From positions 129,001 to 193,000 of the forward strand of contig JAFKGQ010000019.1 of assembly GCA_017307755.1 (NCBI GenBank): a stretch of 64,000 nt of DNA. Direction: 5' to 3'. How positions within the stretch are numbered: the first letter of the stretch is position 1; every line of letters begins with the position of its first letter. The notes below the pieces were generated by a model that saw only the letters and a program-made list of their open reading frames with translations, was not told the origin of the DNA and did not search any database. Of this stretch, positions 51,894 to 59,836 are shown piece after piece. The stretch is from Chitinophagaceae bacterium. Lineage in GTDB: Bacteria > Bacteroidota > Bacteroidia > Chitinophagales > Chitinophagaceae. The position numbers and the translations under genes are program-made.

Positions 51894-52830
51894 GCATTTT
51901 TGTTTTATCCATCATTTGCAGAACAATCTTTTCCACCTCGTCTTTTTTACAAAGCGTTGTACCGGGATGCATGGTAGCCGCCGAACCACAGGCGACACCA
52001 TATTCCACCGCCTCGGACAGCGGTCGGCCTTTGGACAAGCTCAGGACGATGCCCGCAACCATACTGTCACCTGCGCCCACTGTGCTTATGGTCTTTACCA
52101 TGGGCGCACGGATATGCCCATGTTGCTCCCCTGACATCCAAAGGGCGCCGCGTGGCCCCAGCGATACGACCACGGACCTGATACCTGAGTTTAAAAGACG
52201 GCGGGCCGCAAATTCAATTTCCGCGAGGGATGACAGATCCCCGGCACCTGTAAAGGACGCCAGCTCATGCACGCTGAGCTTGATCAGGTCGGGCTTACAG
52301 ACGGCAGCCTTTTTTAACGCTTCGCCTGACGTGTCCACCACCAGCATCGCCTTTTTACTTTGCGCTATCGTTTTTAAGTCCTTAAATACCTCGGGGAGAA
52401 TACCCATCGGAAGACTTCCGCTGACAACCAGGTAGTCCAGTTGGGACTGACTGCTGACGGCCGACAGCAAGGCATTGCAGGCGGTGGCATCCAGCTTCGG
52501 ACCGGGCATATTAAATCTGTATTGACAGCCCGTAGAGTGTTCCGTGACAATGACATTCTCTCTGGTATTGCCTTCAATGTCTGCCGAAATAAAAGCCACA
52601 TTTTCCCCCGAAAGCAGTCCTTTTAATTTCCGGCCGTTATCCCCGCCACAGGGGAATAACGCAGTCGCATGACCACCCAGCTTTGTAATAGCCCTGGCTA
52701 CATTGATACCCCCGCCTCCCGGCTGTACCAGCGGCTCGCTGCACCGCAGCTTGACCTCGGGCTGCAACGCTTCGACAGAGGTATTGATATCGATGCAGGG
52801 GTTGAACGTTAATGTAAAAATGGCAGGCAT
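51859..52830 (-). CDS. pfkB: 6-phosphofructokinase, PfkB (Pfk-2) type
   Basis: 323 aa ribokinase-family sugar kinase. N-terminus FTLTFNPCIDIN and PGGGGINVARAITKLGG closely resemble E. coli Pfk-2, and the catalytic anion hole is TVGAGDSMVAG. Phosphorylates fructose 6-phosphate (or another sugar phosphate) with ATP. In an operon with a USP and the receiver-CRP regulator; it would raise glycolytic flux when respiration falls. Confidence 0.88.
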   Translation of the reverse strand: MPAIFTLTFNPCIDINTSVEALQPEVKLRCSEPLVQPGGGGINVARAITKLGGHATALFPCGGDNGRKLKGLLSGENVAFISADIEGNTRENVIVTEHSTGCQYRFNMPGPKLDATACNALLSAVSSQSQLDYLVVSGSLPMGILPEVFKDLKTIAQSKKAMLVVDTSGEALKKAAVCKPDLIKLSVHELASFTGAGDLSSLAEIEFAARRLLNSGIRSVVVSLGPRGALWMSGEQHGHIRAPMVKTISTVGAGDSMVAGIVLSLSKGRPLSEAVEYGVACGSAATMHPGTTLCKKDEVEKIVLQMMDKTKMHEKDTGHRGRA

Positions 52831-52839
52831 AAAGAGAAT

Positions 52840-53670
52840 TTAATGCGCTATAAATACAGGTATCTTATGTTCCCTGATCACCTCTGCTACAAAGCTCCGG
52901 TTGAACAATTGCGACACTTCTCCCCGGCCAAAGCCCCCTGCTACCAGCCATGGCTTTTGACGGGCGGGCAGCCACGTTGAAAAGAAATCCCGGTGGTTGA
53001 TCCGCAGGTTCAACAGCCGGCAGTGAGTGAAATAGGTCGATGCCAGCTCTTCGATGTACTCCTGGTCCGGCAATGGTGCATCCCTTTCTCCATCCAGGTG
53101 GACAAGCGTTATTTCCCTGCCGGCAAATTCCGGGAAAAGACGGGCAAACTGTTTAATGGCCGTCACTGACGCGGGTGTTCCATCATAAGCAAGGACGATA
53201 TTCTCCGGCATGTAAGCCGCGTCGGGCAACAGCAGTACCGGGCACTCGGCAGTATGCAGGATATCTTTCATATAGGTATTGGGCTGTCGGCTGTCGATAT
53301 TGTCAAAAAAATGCGTACCGCTCAACAGCATCAGGTCGGAAAAACGCGCCTCCTTACGGATAAGAGGGAGTGCAAAGTCCAGCCTGTCCTTGTGGATGGT
53401 CAACCTGATGGAATAAGCCCTGCAGAATTCTTCCAGCCGGGCGCCATTCCTGGCAACGATCGCATCTTCATCAGGGATCTCCGGGACAAAAACGGCGCCC
53501 GCAATACCGCCGGCCATTGACCATAACGCCGAATAGTCCACTTCAGGGACAAAGGTTGCGCTTAGCCATACAGGTGAAAGTTCGTTCAGTTTGCGCACCA
53601 ATTCCAGGCTTTCCTGCGGGAAATGGTCGCCCTCGAAAGGTATAGCGATCTTCTTGGTGATGTATCTCAT
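52840..53670 (-). CDS. Universal stress protein, tandem UspA-like domains
   Basis: 276 aa from the ATG at 53670 (an in-frame start at 53787 would run through the small gene). MRYITKKIAIPFEGDHFPQES, FSDLMLLSGTHFFDN, CPVLLLPDA, then VLAYDGTPASVTAIKQFARLFP and LVAGGFGRGEVSQLFNRSF. Same subtype as 29766, 39852 and 57792. Nine nt before pfkB. Confidence 0.86.
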   Translation of the reverse strand: MRYITKKIAIPFEGDHFPQESLELVRKLNELSPVWLSATFVPEVDYSALWSMAGGIAGAVFVPEIPDEDAIVARNGARLEEFCRAYSIRLTIHKDRLDFALPLIRKEARFSDLMLLSGTHFFDNIDSRQPNTYMKDILHTAECPVLLLPDAAYMPENIVLAYDGTPASVTAIKQFARLFPEFAGREITLVHLDGERDAPLPDQEYIEELASTYFTHCRLLNLRINHRDFFSTWLPARQKPWLVAGGFGRGEVSQLFNRSFVAEVIREHKIPVFIAH

Positions 53671-53683
53671 AATAAACGTTTGA

Positions 53684-53881
53684 TCATTTTGATAATATTT
53701 TTTTTCCGATCCATGTCGTGCAGGAAGCAAGAGCTTCCCTGGCCAGCGTAGCCGGCTGAAATTCCCGGCAAAGCGTCTGCCAGTCATGACGGATGGTCTT
53801 TTCCATCTCCTCCCGCTGCCGGAGAAGCCGCAGTTGCTCTTTATACAAGTGCGAAATGCGTTTAATCTTTCTCATATTCAT
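53684..53881 (-). CDS. Small basic helical protein, function unknown
   Basis: 65 aa from the ATG at 53881 (53875 is an alternative). Rich in Lys, Arg and Leu in an amphipathic helix (HLYKEQLRLLRQREEMEK). It overlaps the 3' end of the membrane protein gene before it, as tightly coupled operon genes do, and leads into a USP gene. No family was recognised. Confidence 0.55.
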   Translation of the reverse strand: MNMRKIKRISHLYKEQLRLLRQREEMEKTIRHDWQTLCREFQPATLAREALASCTTWIGKKILSK

Positions 53882-54224
53882 TATTGTTTTTAAAAAGTTG
53901 GCGGATGATGGCATTCATGATAGGTACCCGGATCAGCCTTTCTTTTGCTACCCACACCAGGAGGCCGGCCAGAAAATAAAAGACCGCCACCAGGAGGAAC
54001 CCCAGCCAGTAGCTTTTCAACCAGGTCCCGATGGCAATCGCACCGGCTGCACTGGCGAAAATGAGGCAGAGCAGGAAAATAATATTGACTACGGTCGCGG
54101 CGATCACCATGGCCATTACGGTGGAAACCCTTTCAGCAACAGCCAGCTTTGCTTCCTCCACACGGATATTTATATATTCGCGGGTATGATCGAAAAGGTC
54201 TTCGACTTTTTTCAGATCTTCCAT
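53862..54224 (-). CDS. Holin-X/DUF1469-like small membrane protein
   Basis: 120 aa with an N-terminal amphipathic helix (LFDHTREYINIRVEEAKLAVAERVS) and two TMs (about 40-64 and 72-92). This matches the putative holin superfamily III (Holin-X) of bacterial membrane proteins; it is not evidence of phage here, since no phage gene is near. First gene of the operon that carries the small basic protein, USP, pfkB and the receiver-CRP regulator. Confidence 0.78.
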   Translation of the reverse strand: MEDLKKVEDLFDHTREYINIRVEEAKLAVAERVSTVMAMVIAATVVNIIFLLCLIFASAAGAIAIGTWLKSYWLGFLLVAVFYFLAGLLVWVAKERLIRVPIMNAIIRQLFKNNNEYEKD

Positions 54225-54241
54225 GACGATGAAATTTTATT

Positions 54242-54306
54242 TAAAACTAATTCGTAGCCAGGGCAGAATGACTGACCTGTATCATTTCAATAAATGATAT
54301 ATGTCT
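54242..54306 (-). promoter_or_regulatory. Tandem dyads and -7 box for the regulator operon
   Basis: TGACCTGTATCA (54273-54284, perfect) and TGATATATGTCT (54295-54306, one mismatch), 22 bp apart; the distal site lies in the 3' end of the L,D-transpeptidase gene. -7 box TAGTTTTA (54249-54242) is 29.5 bp away. The controlled operon encodes the receiver-CRP regulator itself. Confidence 0.8.
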
Positions 54307-55412
54307 CTATAAAAGCTGAGCTTGCCGTCGGCATCGATGTCGGCGGTCAGGTATACCACAAAGACGGGAACGGGCTTTTCCAGGTACAAAGGCCGGGGTT
54401 GTTGGTCTTTGAGCCCCGCGGCAAGAAATGTGGTATCCAGCTTATCACCCAATAAGGCCGCTCCCAGTTCAAACGGCTTTTCCAGCCGGATGCATCCATG
54501 GCTGAAGTAACGGCTGGTTGAGCGAAAGGCCGCTTTCAGATTAGTGTCGTGCATATATACATCGTAAGGGCTGGTGAGATTGAATTTGATGACTCCCAGG
54601 GCATTGTCGCATCCCGTAGATTGGCGCATGGCATAAGGGAAATTATCCCTGTTCCATCTGCCCCAGTCGACGGATGTTGGGTCTATGATCCTTCCCCGGC
54701 TATCCAGCAGTTGGATATTCATGGTTTCTGCCAGCGCGGGGAGACGTTTGAGCATGGGCAGGAACTCGTTCACCGCGATCTTGCGGGGTATATTCCAATA
54801 AGGATACAGGATGACCTTGTCGCACCAGGCAGCAAACCGTGGGGTACGTGTTGAGGGTTTTCCAGCCACCACTTTCATTCGCAGCCGGAGGGTATCCCGT
54901 TCAAAATAACAAAGGGTCGCCGACGCGATATTGACCACTATACAACGGGGAAAAGAATGATGATGTATCCAGCGATAAAAGTTCAGGGCCGGCGCCAACT
55001 GACGGATCTTATCTTTGTCGTCTGCCGCCAGGGCACGGATCAATCCCTCCTTTAGCGTATCGTAGGCTGTTGTTCCCGGAAGGAACTGCATGGCCAGTTG
55101 CCGCAACTGGGCGGATGTACGCACCCGTGAAATATCTTCAGCAAGTATACGGTCCTCCTCTTGATCGTATAATGTACTGATGCCATCATAGCTCACCTGC
55201 TCATAGATCCCTTCCCCGCTGCGGAGGGATCTCAAGAATGCGAACGCGTCGCCCGGCTTGTATCGGACACTGTCGAGCCCCTGGAACACCGCACTGTCAA
55301 TAAGGGATGATAATTCATTTCTCAAAGAGACGGCGGAAGAATCCTGCCCATGGGACCAGATTGCTCCCACCATCAACCCAACCGCTGTCATATAAGCCCG
55401 CGCACGGATCAT
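54282..55412 (-). CDS. L,D-transpeptidase (YkuD family)
   Basis: 376 aa. Signal peptide 1-22. Catalytic YkuD domain at about residues 155-330, with the His and Cys motif SRYFSHGCIRLEKP. An N-terminal helical part replaces the peptidoglycan-binding domain seen in longer YcbB-type enzymes (about 550 aa), so it is a short form. Makes 3-3 cross-links or anchors proteins to peptidoglycan. It overlaps ppsA by 4 nt, an unexpected pairing of a wall enzyme with a gluconeogenic one. Confidence 0.87.
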   Translation of the reverse strand: MIRARAYMTAVGLMVGAIWSHGQDSSAVSLRNELSSLIDSAVFQGLDSVRYKPGDAFAFLRSLRSGEGIYEQVSYDGISTLYDQEEDRILAEDISRVRTSAQLRQLAMQFLPGTTAYDTLKEGLIRALAADDKDKIRQLAPALNFYRWIHHHSFPRCIVVNIASATLCYFERDTLRLRMKVVAGKPSTRTPRFAAWCDKVILYPYWNIPRKIAVNEFLPMLKRLPALAETMNIQLLDSRGRIIDPTSVDWGRWNRDNFPYAMRQSTGCDNALGVIKFNLTSPYDVYMHDTNLKAAFRSTSRYFSHGCIRLEKPFELGAALLGDKLDTTFLAAGLKDQQPRPLYLEKPVPVFVVYLTADIDADGKLSFYRDIYHLLK

Positions 55413-57781
55413 AGAATATGGACGTGCGATCTTTCCGCCTCGTTGATAAAACCGATACCTTTCAGTAACGCATCTGCATTAAAAGAGATGCTGTCGATGC
55501 CCAGGCCAACCAGGAATGCCGTGAATTCGGGGTAGTCGCTGGGCGCCTGGCCGCAAAGACCGATCTTCGCTCCTGCTTCGTGCGCTGCCGTAATCATGCT
55601 GCTGATCATTTTCCTGGCTGCCTTATCCTGTTCGCTGAACAGACCCGCGACAAGCGTCGAGTCGCGGTCGATACCCAGCGTCAGCTGTGTGAGGTCGTTG
55701 GACCCGATGGAAAATCCATCGAAGACCTCCGCGAACTCATCCGCCAGCAGAACGTTACTGGGTATCTCCGCCATGACATAGATCTCGAGCCCATGCGCAT
55801 GTCTTTTCAGGCCATACTCCTCCATGAGTGCGACGACCTTCCTGCCCTCTTCCACCGTGCGGCAGAAGGGGATCATCACTTTCACATTCGTCAGTCCCAT
55901 CTCTTCCCTCACTTTTTGGATAGCAGCGCATTCCAGCCTGAAACCCTCCTTATACAGCGGACTGTAATAACGGCTCGCGCCCCTGAAACCAAGCATGGGG
56001 TTTTCCTCTACGGGCTCGAACGCTTTTCCACCGATGAGGTGGGCATATTCGTTGGTCTTGAAATCACTTGTCCTTACGATCACATCCTTGGGATAGAACG
56101 CTGACGCAATAGTCGCAATTCCCGCCGCCAGCTCGTCTACAAAATATTTTCTTTTGTCGGCGCAATGGCGGGTCAGCCCGGCGATGCGATCTTTCTCCTC
56201 TCCTTCCTTCAGCTGATCGAACTTCACCAGCGCCATAGGATGTATTTTTATAAAGCTGGATATGATGAACTCCATCCGCATAAGTCCTACTCCCGCATTG
56301 GGATAAAAGGAAAGTTCGAAAGCTTTTTCCGGATCGCCGATGATCAGCATAGGATGGGTGGACTCAGGCATGGTGATCTTTCTAAGATCGACTTCTTTTT
56401 CCGACCATGATGCTTTTCCTTCGTATACAAATCCTGTCCTTCCCTCGCAGCAGGATACGGTGATGGCATCTCCATCCTTTATCTTTTCTGTAGCATCCTC
56501 CGCGCCTACGATAGCCGGCACACCCAGTTCGCGTGCAACGATGGCGGCATGGCTTGTCCTGCCACCCTTATTTGTAACAATCGCCGCCGCTCTTTTGAGG
56601 AGGGGGTCCCAGTCGGGGCTGGTAACATCTGTTACAATGATCTCTCCATCCTTTAACTGGTCTGCCTCATCCGGAGATGTCAACAGACGGGCCCTTCCCG
56701 CGGCGATGAGCTCTCCTACGGCCTGCCCTTTGACCAGGCAAGCACCCTTGGACGCCAGAATGAATTGCTTCACTTTCGTGGGATCCTTTCGGGACTGGAC
56801 AGTTTCCGGCCTGGCCTGTACGATAAAGAGTTCATCGGTCAATCCATCCTTGGCCCATTCGATATCCATAGGCTTGCCATAATGTTTTTCGATCTCCACC
56901 GCCCAACGGGCCAGCGTACAGACTTCCTTTTCATTTAGGACATACTCATCTTGCAACAGGGGCGGAGTGTCCAGGTTGAATATGCCTTCACGGAGGACCA
57001 GCATCTTTTCCTTTTTTCCCAGCTTCCTGCGGATGATCGCCTTTTTCCCCTGGTTTAACATGGGTTTAAAAACAAAAAACTCGTCGGGTGTAACTGCACC
57101 CTGTACAATGTTCTCCCCTAATCCCCATACGCCCGAAAGGTGAACGAGGTTGCGGAAGCCGGATTCCGGCTCCAGGGTAAACCCGATACCTGAACAGGCT
57201 TTATCGCTGCGGACCATCCTCTGGACACCCACGGAAAGCGCGATCTGTCGCTGCCCAAAACCATTGTCATGACGGTATTTGATGGCCCTGTCGGTATACA
57301 GGGAAGCAAAACATTTTTGTACAGCCTCCAACACTTCCGAAGCGCCGGTAATATGAAGAAAGGATTCATGCTGCCCGGCAAAGCTGGCTTCCGGCAAATC
57401 TTCGGCCGTGGCGCTGCTGCGTACGGCAACCGCAACTGCGACATCTCCGCACATCAGCTTATACGCCCCATTAATAGCATCAGCCAGGTCGTCAGGCATG
57501 ACAGCTGCCAGTAACATTTGTCTCGCGCTGGCCCCGATGACGGGCAGGTTGGTGAAATGTACAGTGTCCAGTTGCTGCATCAAATCCCTCAGCGCGGACC
57601 CCAGCTTATTATACTGGATAAAACGTTCATAGCCTGTGGCTGTGACGGCAAAACCGCCAGGCACACGGATCCCTTTGCCGGTGAGCCGGCAGTACATTTC
57701 TCCAAGGGAAGCATTCTTACCTCCTACTTCCGGTATATCCTTTATACTTATCTCGCTAAAATTTTTTATAAAAGGTGCCAT
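55409..57781 (-). CDS. ppsA: Phosphoenolpyruvate synthase
   Basis: 790 aa, full length. N-terminal ATP-grasp part (VGGKNASLGEMYCRL, AVRSSATAEDLPEASFAGQHESFL), phosphohistidine domain with the swivel His in GGRTSHAAIVARELGVPAIVG, and the C-terminal TIM barrel (FSIGSNDLTQLTLGIDRD; GLCGQAPSDYPEF with the catalytic Cys). Makes PEP, AMP and phosphate from pyruvate and ATP, or works in reverse. 10 nt after a USP gene and under its dyad promoter. PpsA with USP genes is a pattern seen in low-oxygen or survival regulons. Confidence 0.95.
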   Translation of the reverse strand: MAPFIKNFSEISIKDIPEVGGKNASLGEMYCRLTGKGIRVPGGFAVTATGYERFIQYNKLGSALRDLMQQLDTVHFTNLPVIGASARQMLLAAVMPDDLADAINGAYKLMCGDVAVAVAVRSSATAEDLPEASFAGQHESFLHITGASEVLEAVQKCFASLYTDRAIKYRHDNGFGQRQIALSVGVQRMVRSDKACSGIGFTLEPESGFRNLVHLSGVWGLGENIVQGAVTPDEFFVFKPMLNQGKKAIIRRKLGKKEKMLVLREGIFNLDTPPLLQDEYVLNEKEVCTLARWAVEIEKHYGKPMDIEWAKDGLTDELFIVQARPETVQSRKDPTKVKQFILASKGACLVKGQAVGELIAAGRARLLTSPDEADQLKDGEIIVTDVTSPDWDPLLKRAAAIVTNKGGRTSHAAIVARELGVPAIVGAEDATEKIKDGDAITVSCCEGRTGFVYEGKASWSEKEVDLRKITMPESTHPMLIIGDPEKAFELSFYPNAGVGLMRMEFIISSFIKIHPMALVKFDQLKEGEEKDRIAGLTRHCADKRKYFVDELAAGIATIASAFYPKDVIVRTSDFKTNEYAHLIGGKAFEPVEENPMLGFRGASRYYSPLYKEGFRLECAAIQKVREEMGLTNVKVMIPFCRTVEEGRKVVALMEEYGLKRHAHGLEIYVMAEIPSNVLLADEFAEVFDGFSIGSNDLTQLTLGIDRDSTLVAGLFSEQDKAARKMISSMITAAHEAGAKIGLCGQAPSDYPEFTAFLVGLGIDSISFNADALLKGIGFINEAERSHVHIL

Positions 57782-57791
57782 AAAACACGGG

Positions 57792-58631
57792 TTAATGATG
57801 AGTAATAAAAATGGGCAGGTTGACGGTCTTTACGATGAGATGCGCATGGCTGCGTTTGAAAAAAGAGGAAAGCATGTTCCTTCCATAAGCGCCCATGACG
57901 ACCATGGCATTCTTCTTTTCAATGAGATAACCGAACAGTTGGTCGGAAGGGTCCCCGGCCAGGACCTTTAACTCTACATTGGGATAATGCGCTTCCAGCC
58001 ATTCTTTCATCTTGCGCTGGTGCCCGATGGCATTGTCATCCTTTTCTTTTACCTCGACAATGGTGACCTTTTTCTGCCTCCATTCAGGAAAAAGATACGT
58101 GAACTGTTTGATGGCGAATACAGAAGAAGCCGAGCCATTATAAGCGAAGATGATCTCATCGATGCTGTGAAAACTATAAGGGGCGAGCACCACGGGGCAT
58201 TCGGCCTCCTGGAGGACATCTTTTACGAATTTGTGCGGGGTGCCGTCTCTTTTTTGCGCAAAGGACGTATCTACGTCCACCACCAGCAGATCGGCAAAAC
58301 GGCTCTCTTCGATCACTTCGTCTACGGGTATCCCTCTATCCCGGTGGACATGGGCGTGGATACCCCGGCAATCACAACTCTGCCGGAAGGACTTGATATT
58401 GGTTTCGGTGATCTCATTCCTGGCTCCCATGGGCGTCTCTCTGGCGTCCACCACACGTTCAGGCAGTGCCATCTCCTGAGCAATCTCGAACCTGATCGCT
58501 CCTTCCGACAGGAGGTCTTCCAGGAAGATCCCCGTCAGCCTGGAATTGGTCAGGCGGGCCAGGTAACACGCAAAATCAACGGTTTGCGTATTTATATGCT
58601 GTGCGTCCAGCGCAAGTAATATCTTTTCCAT
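57792..58631 (-). CDS. Universal stress protein, tandem UspA-like domains
   Basis: 279 aa from the ATG at 58631. An earlier in-frame ATG at 58646 is excluded because the dyads place the transcript start near 58641. MEKILLALDAQHINTQTVDFACYLA opens; second half FAYNGSASSVFAIKQFTYLFPE and VVMGAYGRNMLSSFFKRSHA, ending LPIFITHH. First gene of the USP-ppsA-transpeptidase operon. Confidence 0.87.
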   Translation of the reverse strand: MEKILLALDAQHINTQTVDFACYLARLTNSRLTGIFLEDLLSEGAIRFEIAQEMALPERVVDARETPMGARNEITETNIKSFRQSCDCRGIHAHVHRDRGIPVDEVIEESRFADLLVVDVDTSFAQKRDGTPHKFVKDVLQEAECPVVLAPYSFHSIDEIIFAYNGSASSVFAIKQFTYLFPEWRQKKVTIVEVKEKDDNAIGHQRKMKEWLEAHYPNVELKVLAGDPSDQLFGYLIEKKNAMVVMGAYGRNMLSSFFKRSHAHLIVKTVNLPIFITHH

Positions 58632-58645
58632 AAAAAATTTTTCCA

Positions 58646-58741
58646 TAAAGTAATTACATGCAGGAATAAAGACCCATGAGTACGATCAATGGCCGGACTG
58701 ATAAATGTCAACGGCTGGCTACGGATTGATAAATAGCTTTA
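58646..58741. promoter_or_regulatory. Bidirectional promoter: two dyads 22 bp apart (USP-ppsA / ADH-kinase)
   Basis: TGAGTACGATCA (58677-58688) and TGATAAATGTCA (58699-58710), both perfect. Leftward -7 TTACTTTA (58653-58646) and rightward -7 TAGCTTTA (58734-58741) each lie 29.5 bp from the nearer dyad. Confidence 0.83.
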
Positions 58742-58761
58742 GTACATCAAAATCATTTATC

Positions 58762-59802
58762 ATGAAAGCATTAGTTTACCAGGGGCCAGGCCAAAAGTCC
58801 TGGGAAGAAAGACCCAGGCCGGTGATCCTGCATCCGGCCGATGTCATTGTGCGGGTATCGAGGACCACCATCTGCGGTACGGACCTCCACATACTTAAAG
58901 GGGATGTACCCGAAGTGGAGAAAGGACGTATCCTGGGTCATGAAGGAGTTGGAGTCGTGGAAGAAATTGGCGGCCAGGTGAATAACTTCAAGCCAGGGGA
59001 CCATGTGCTCATATCCTGCATCACCTCCTGCGGCAGCTGCGAATATTGCCGGAAGGGAATGTATTCCCACTGTCTGAGGGGCGGATGGATCCTGGGTCAT
59101 CTCATTGACGGCACTCAGGCCGAATATGTCCGGATACCCTATGCAGACAACAGCCTGTATAAAGTGCCGCAGGGTCTGGATGAGGAGGCGCTGGTAATGC
59201 TCAGCGATATCCTGCCCACTGGTTTCGAATGCGGTGTGCTCAACGGCCAGGTGAGTCCAGGCAGTACAGTGGCCATCGTCGGAGCAGGTCCTGTCGGTCT
59301 GGCAGCCTTGCTGACAGCTCAATTCTACTCGCCTTCGGAGATCATCATGGTGGATATGGACGATCATCGTCTGGAGGTTTCCCGTACATTCGGCGCTACC
59401 CGCACGGTGAACAGCAGCCAGGGAAATGTGGTCGACGCCATCATGCAACTGACAGGTGGCAAAGGGGTTGACACAGCTATCGAAGCGGTGGGGGTTCCGG
59501 CAACCTTTGAGCTCTGTGAGTCCATCATATCTCCCGGGGGGCATATCGCCAATGTCGGCGTACACGGCAAAAGCGTTGATCTGCACCTCGAATCTCTATG
59601 GTCAAAGAATATAACTATTACCACCCGGCTGGTGGATACAGTGACTACGCCTATGCTGCTGAAGACTGTGCAGTCAAAAAAACTGGACCCCTCCCAACTG
59701 ATCACCCACCGGCTTCCCTTATCCGACATCATCAAGGCTTATGACGTCTTCCAGCATGCGGCAAAGGAAAAAAGTCTGAAAGTGATATTGGTGGCCGAAT
59801 AA
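58762..59802 (+). CDS. Zinc-dependent alcohol dehydrogenase
   Basis: 346 aa from the ATG at 58762 (16-nt predicted leader). Catalytic zinc: Cys in TTICGTDLHILKGD and His in ILGHEGVG. Structural zinc: CGSCEYCRKGMYSHC. Rossmann glycines VAIVGAGPVGLAAL. It looks like a secondary alcohol or threonine-dehydrogenase-like MDR enzyme. Second dyad-controlled ADH in the window, with the other at 23846; both would reoxidise NADH when respiration is limited. Confidence 0.92.
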   Translation: MKALVYQGPGQKSWEERPRPVILHPADVIVRVSRTTICGTDLHILKGDVPEVEKGRILGHEGVGVVEEIGGQVNNFKPGDHVLISCITSCGSCEYCRKGMYSHCLRGGWILGHLIDGTQAEYVRIPYADNSLYKVPQGLDEEALVMLSDILPTGFECGVLNGQVSPGSTVAIVGAGPVGLAALLTAQFYSPSEIIMVDMDDHRLEVSRTFGATRTVNSSQGNVVDAIMQLTGGKGVDTAIEAVGVPATFELCESIISPGGHIANVGVHGKSVDLHLESLWSKNITITTRLVDTVTTPMLLKTVQSKKLDPSQLITHRLPLSDIIKAYDVFQHAAKEKSLKVILVAE

Positions 59803-59836
59803 ACGGTAATTTTAGGCAAATTCGGTTTACAACTTT

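Noticed and set aside
53862..54224. Holin-like gene as sign of a prophage
   Set aside because: It is a general small membrane protein family; no integrase, capsid or lysis gene is near and the operon is a stress one.
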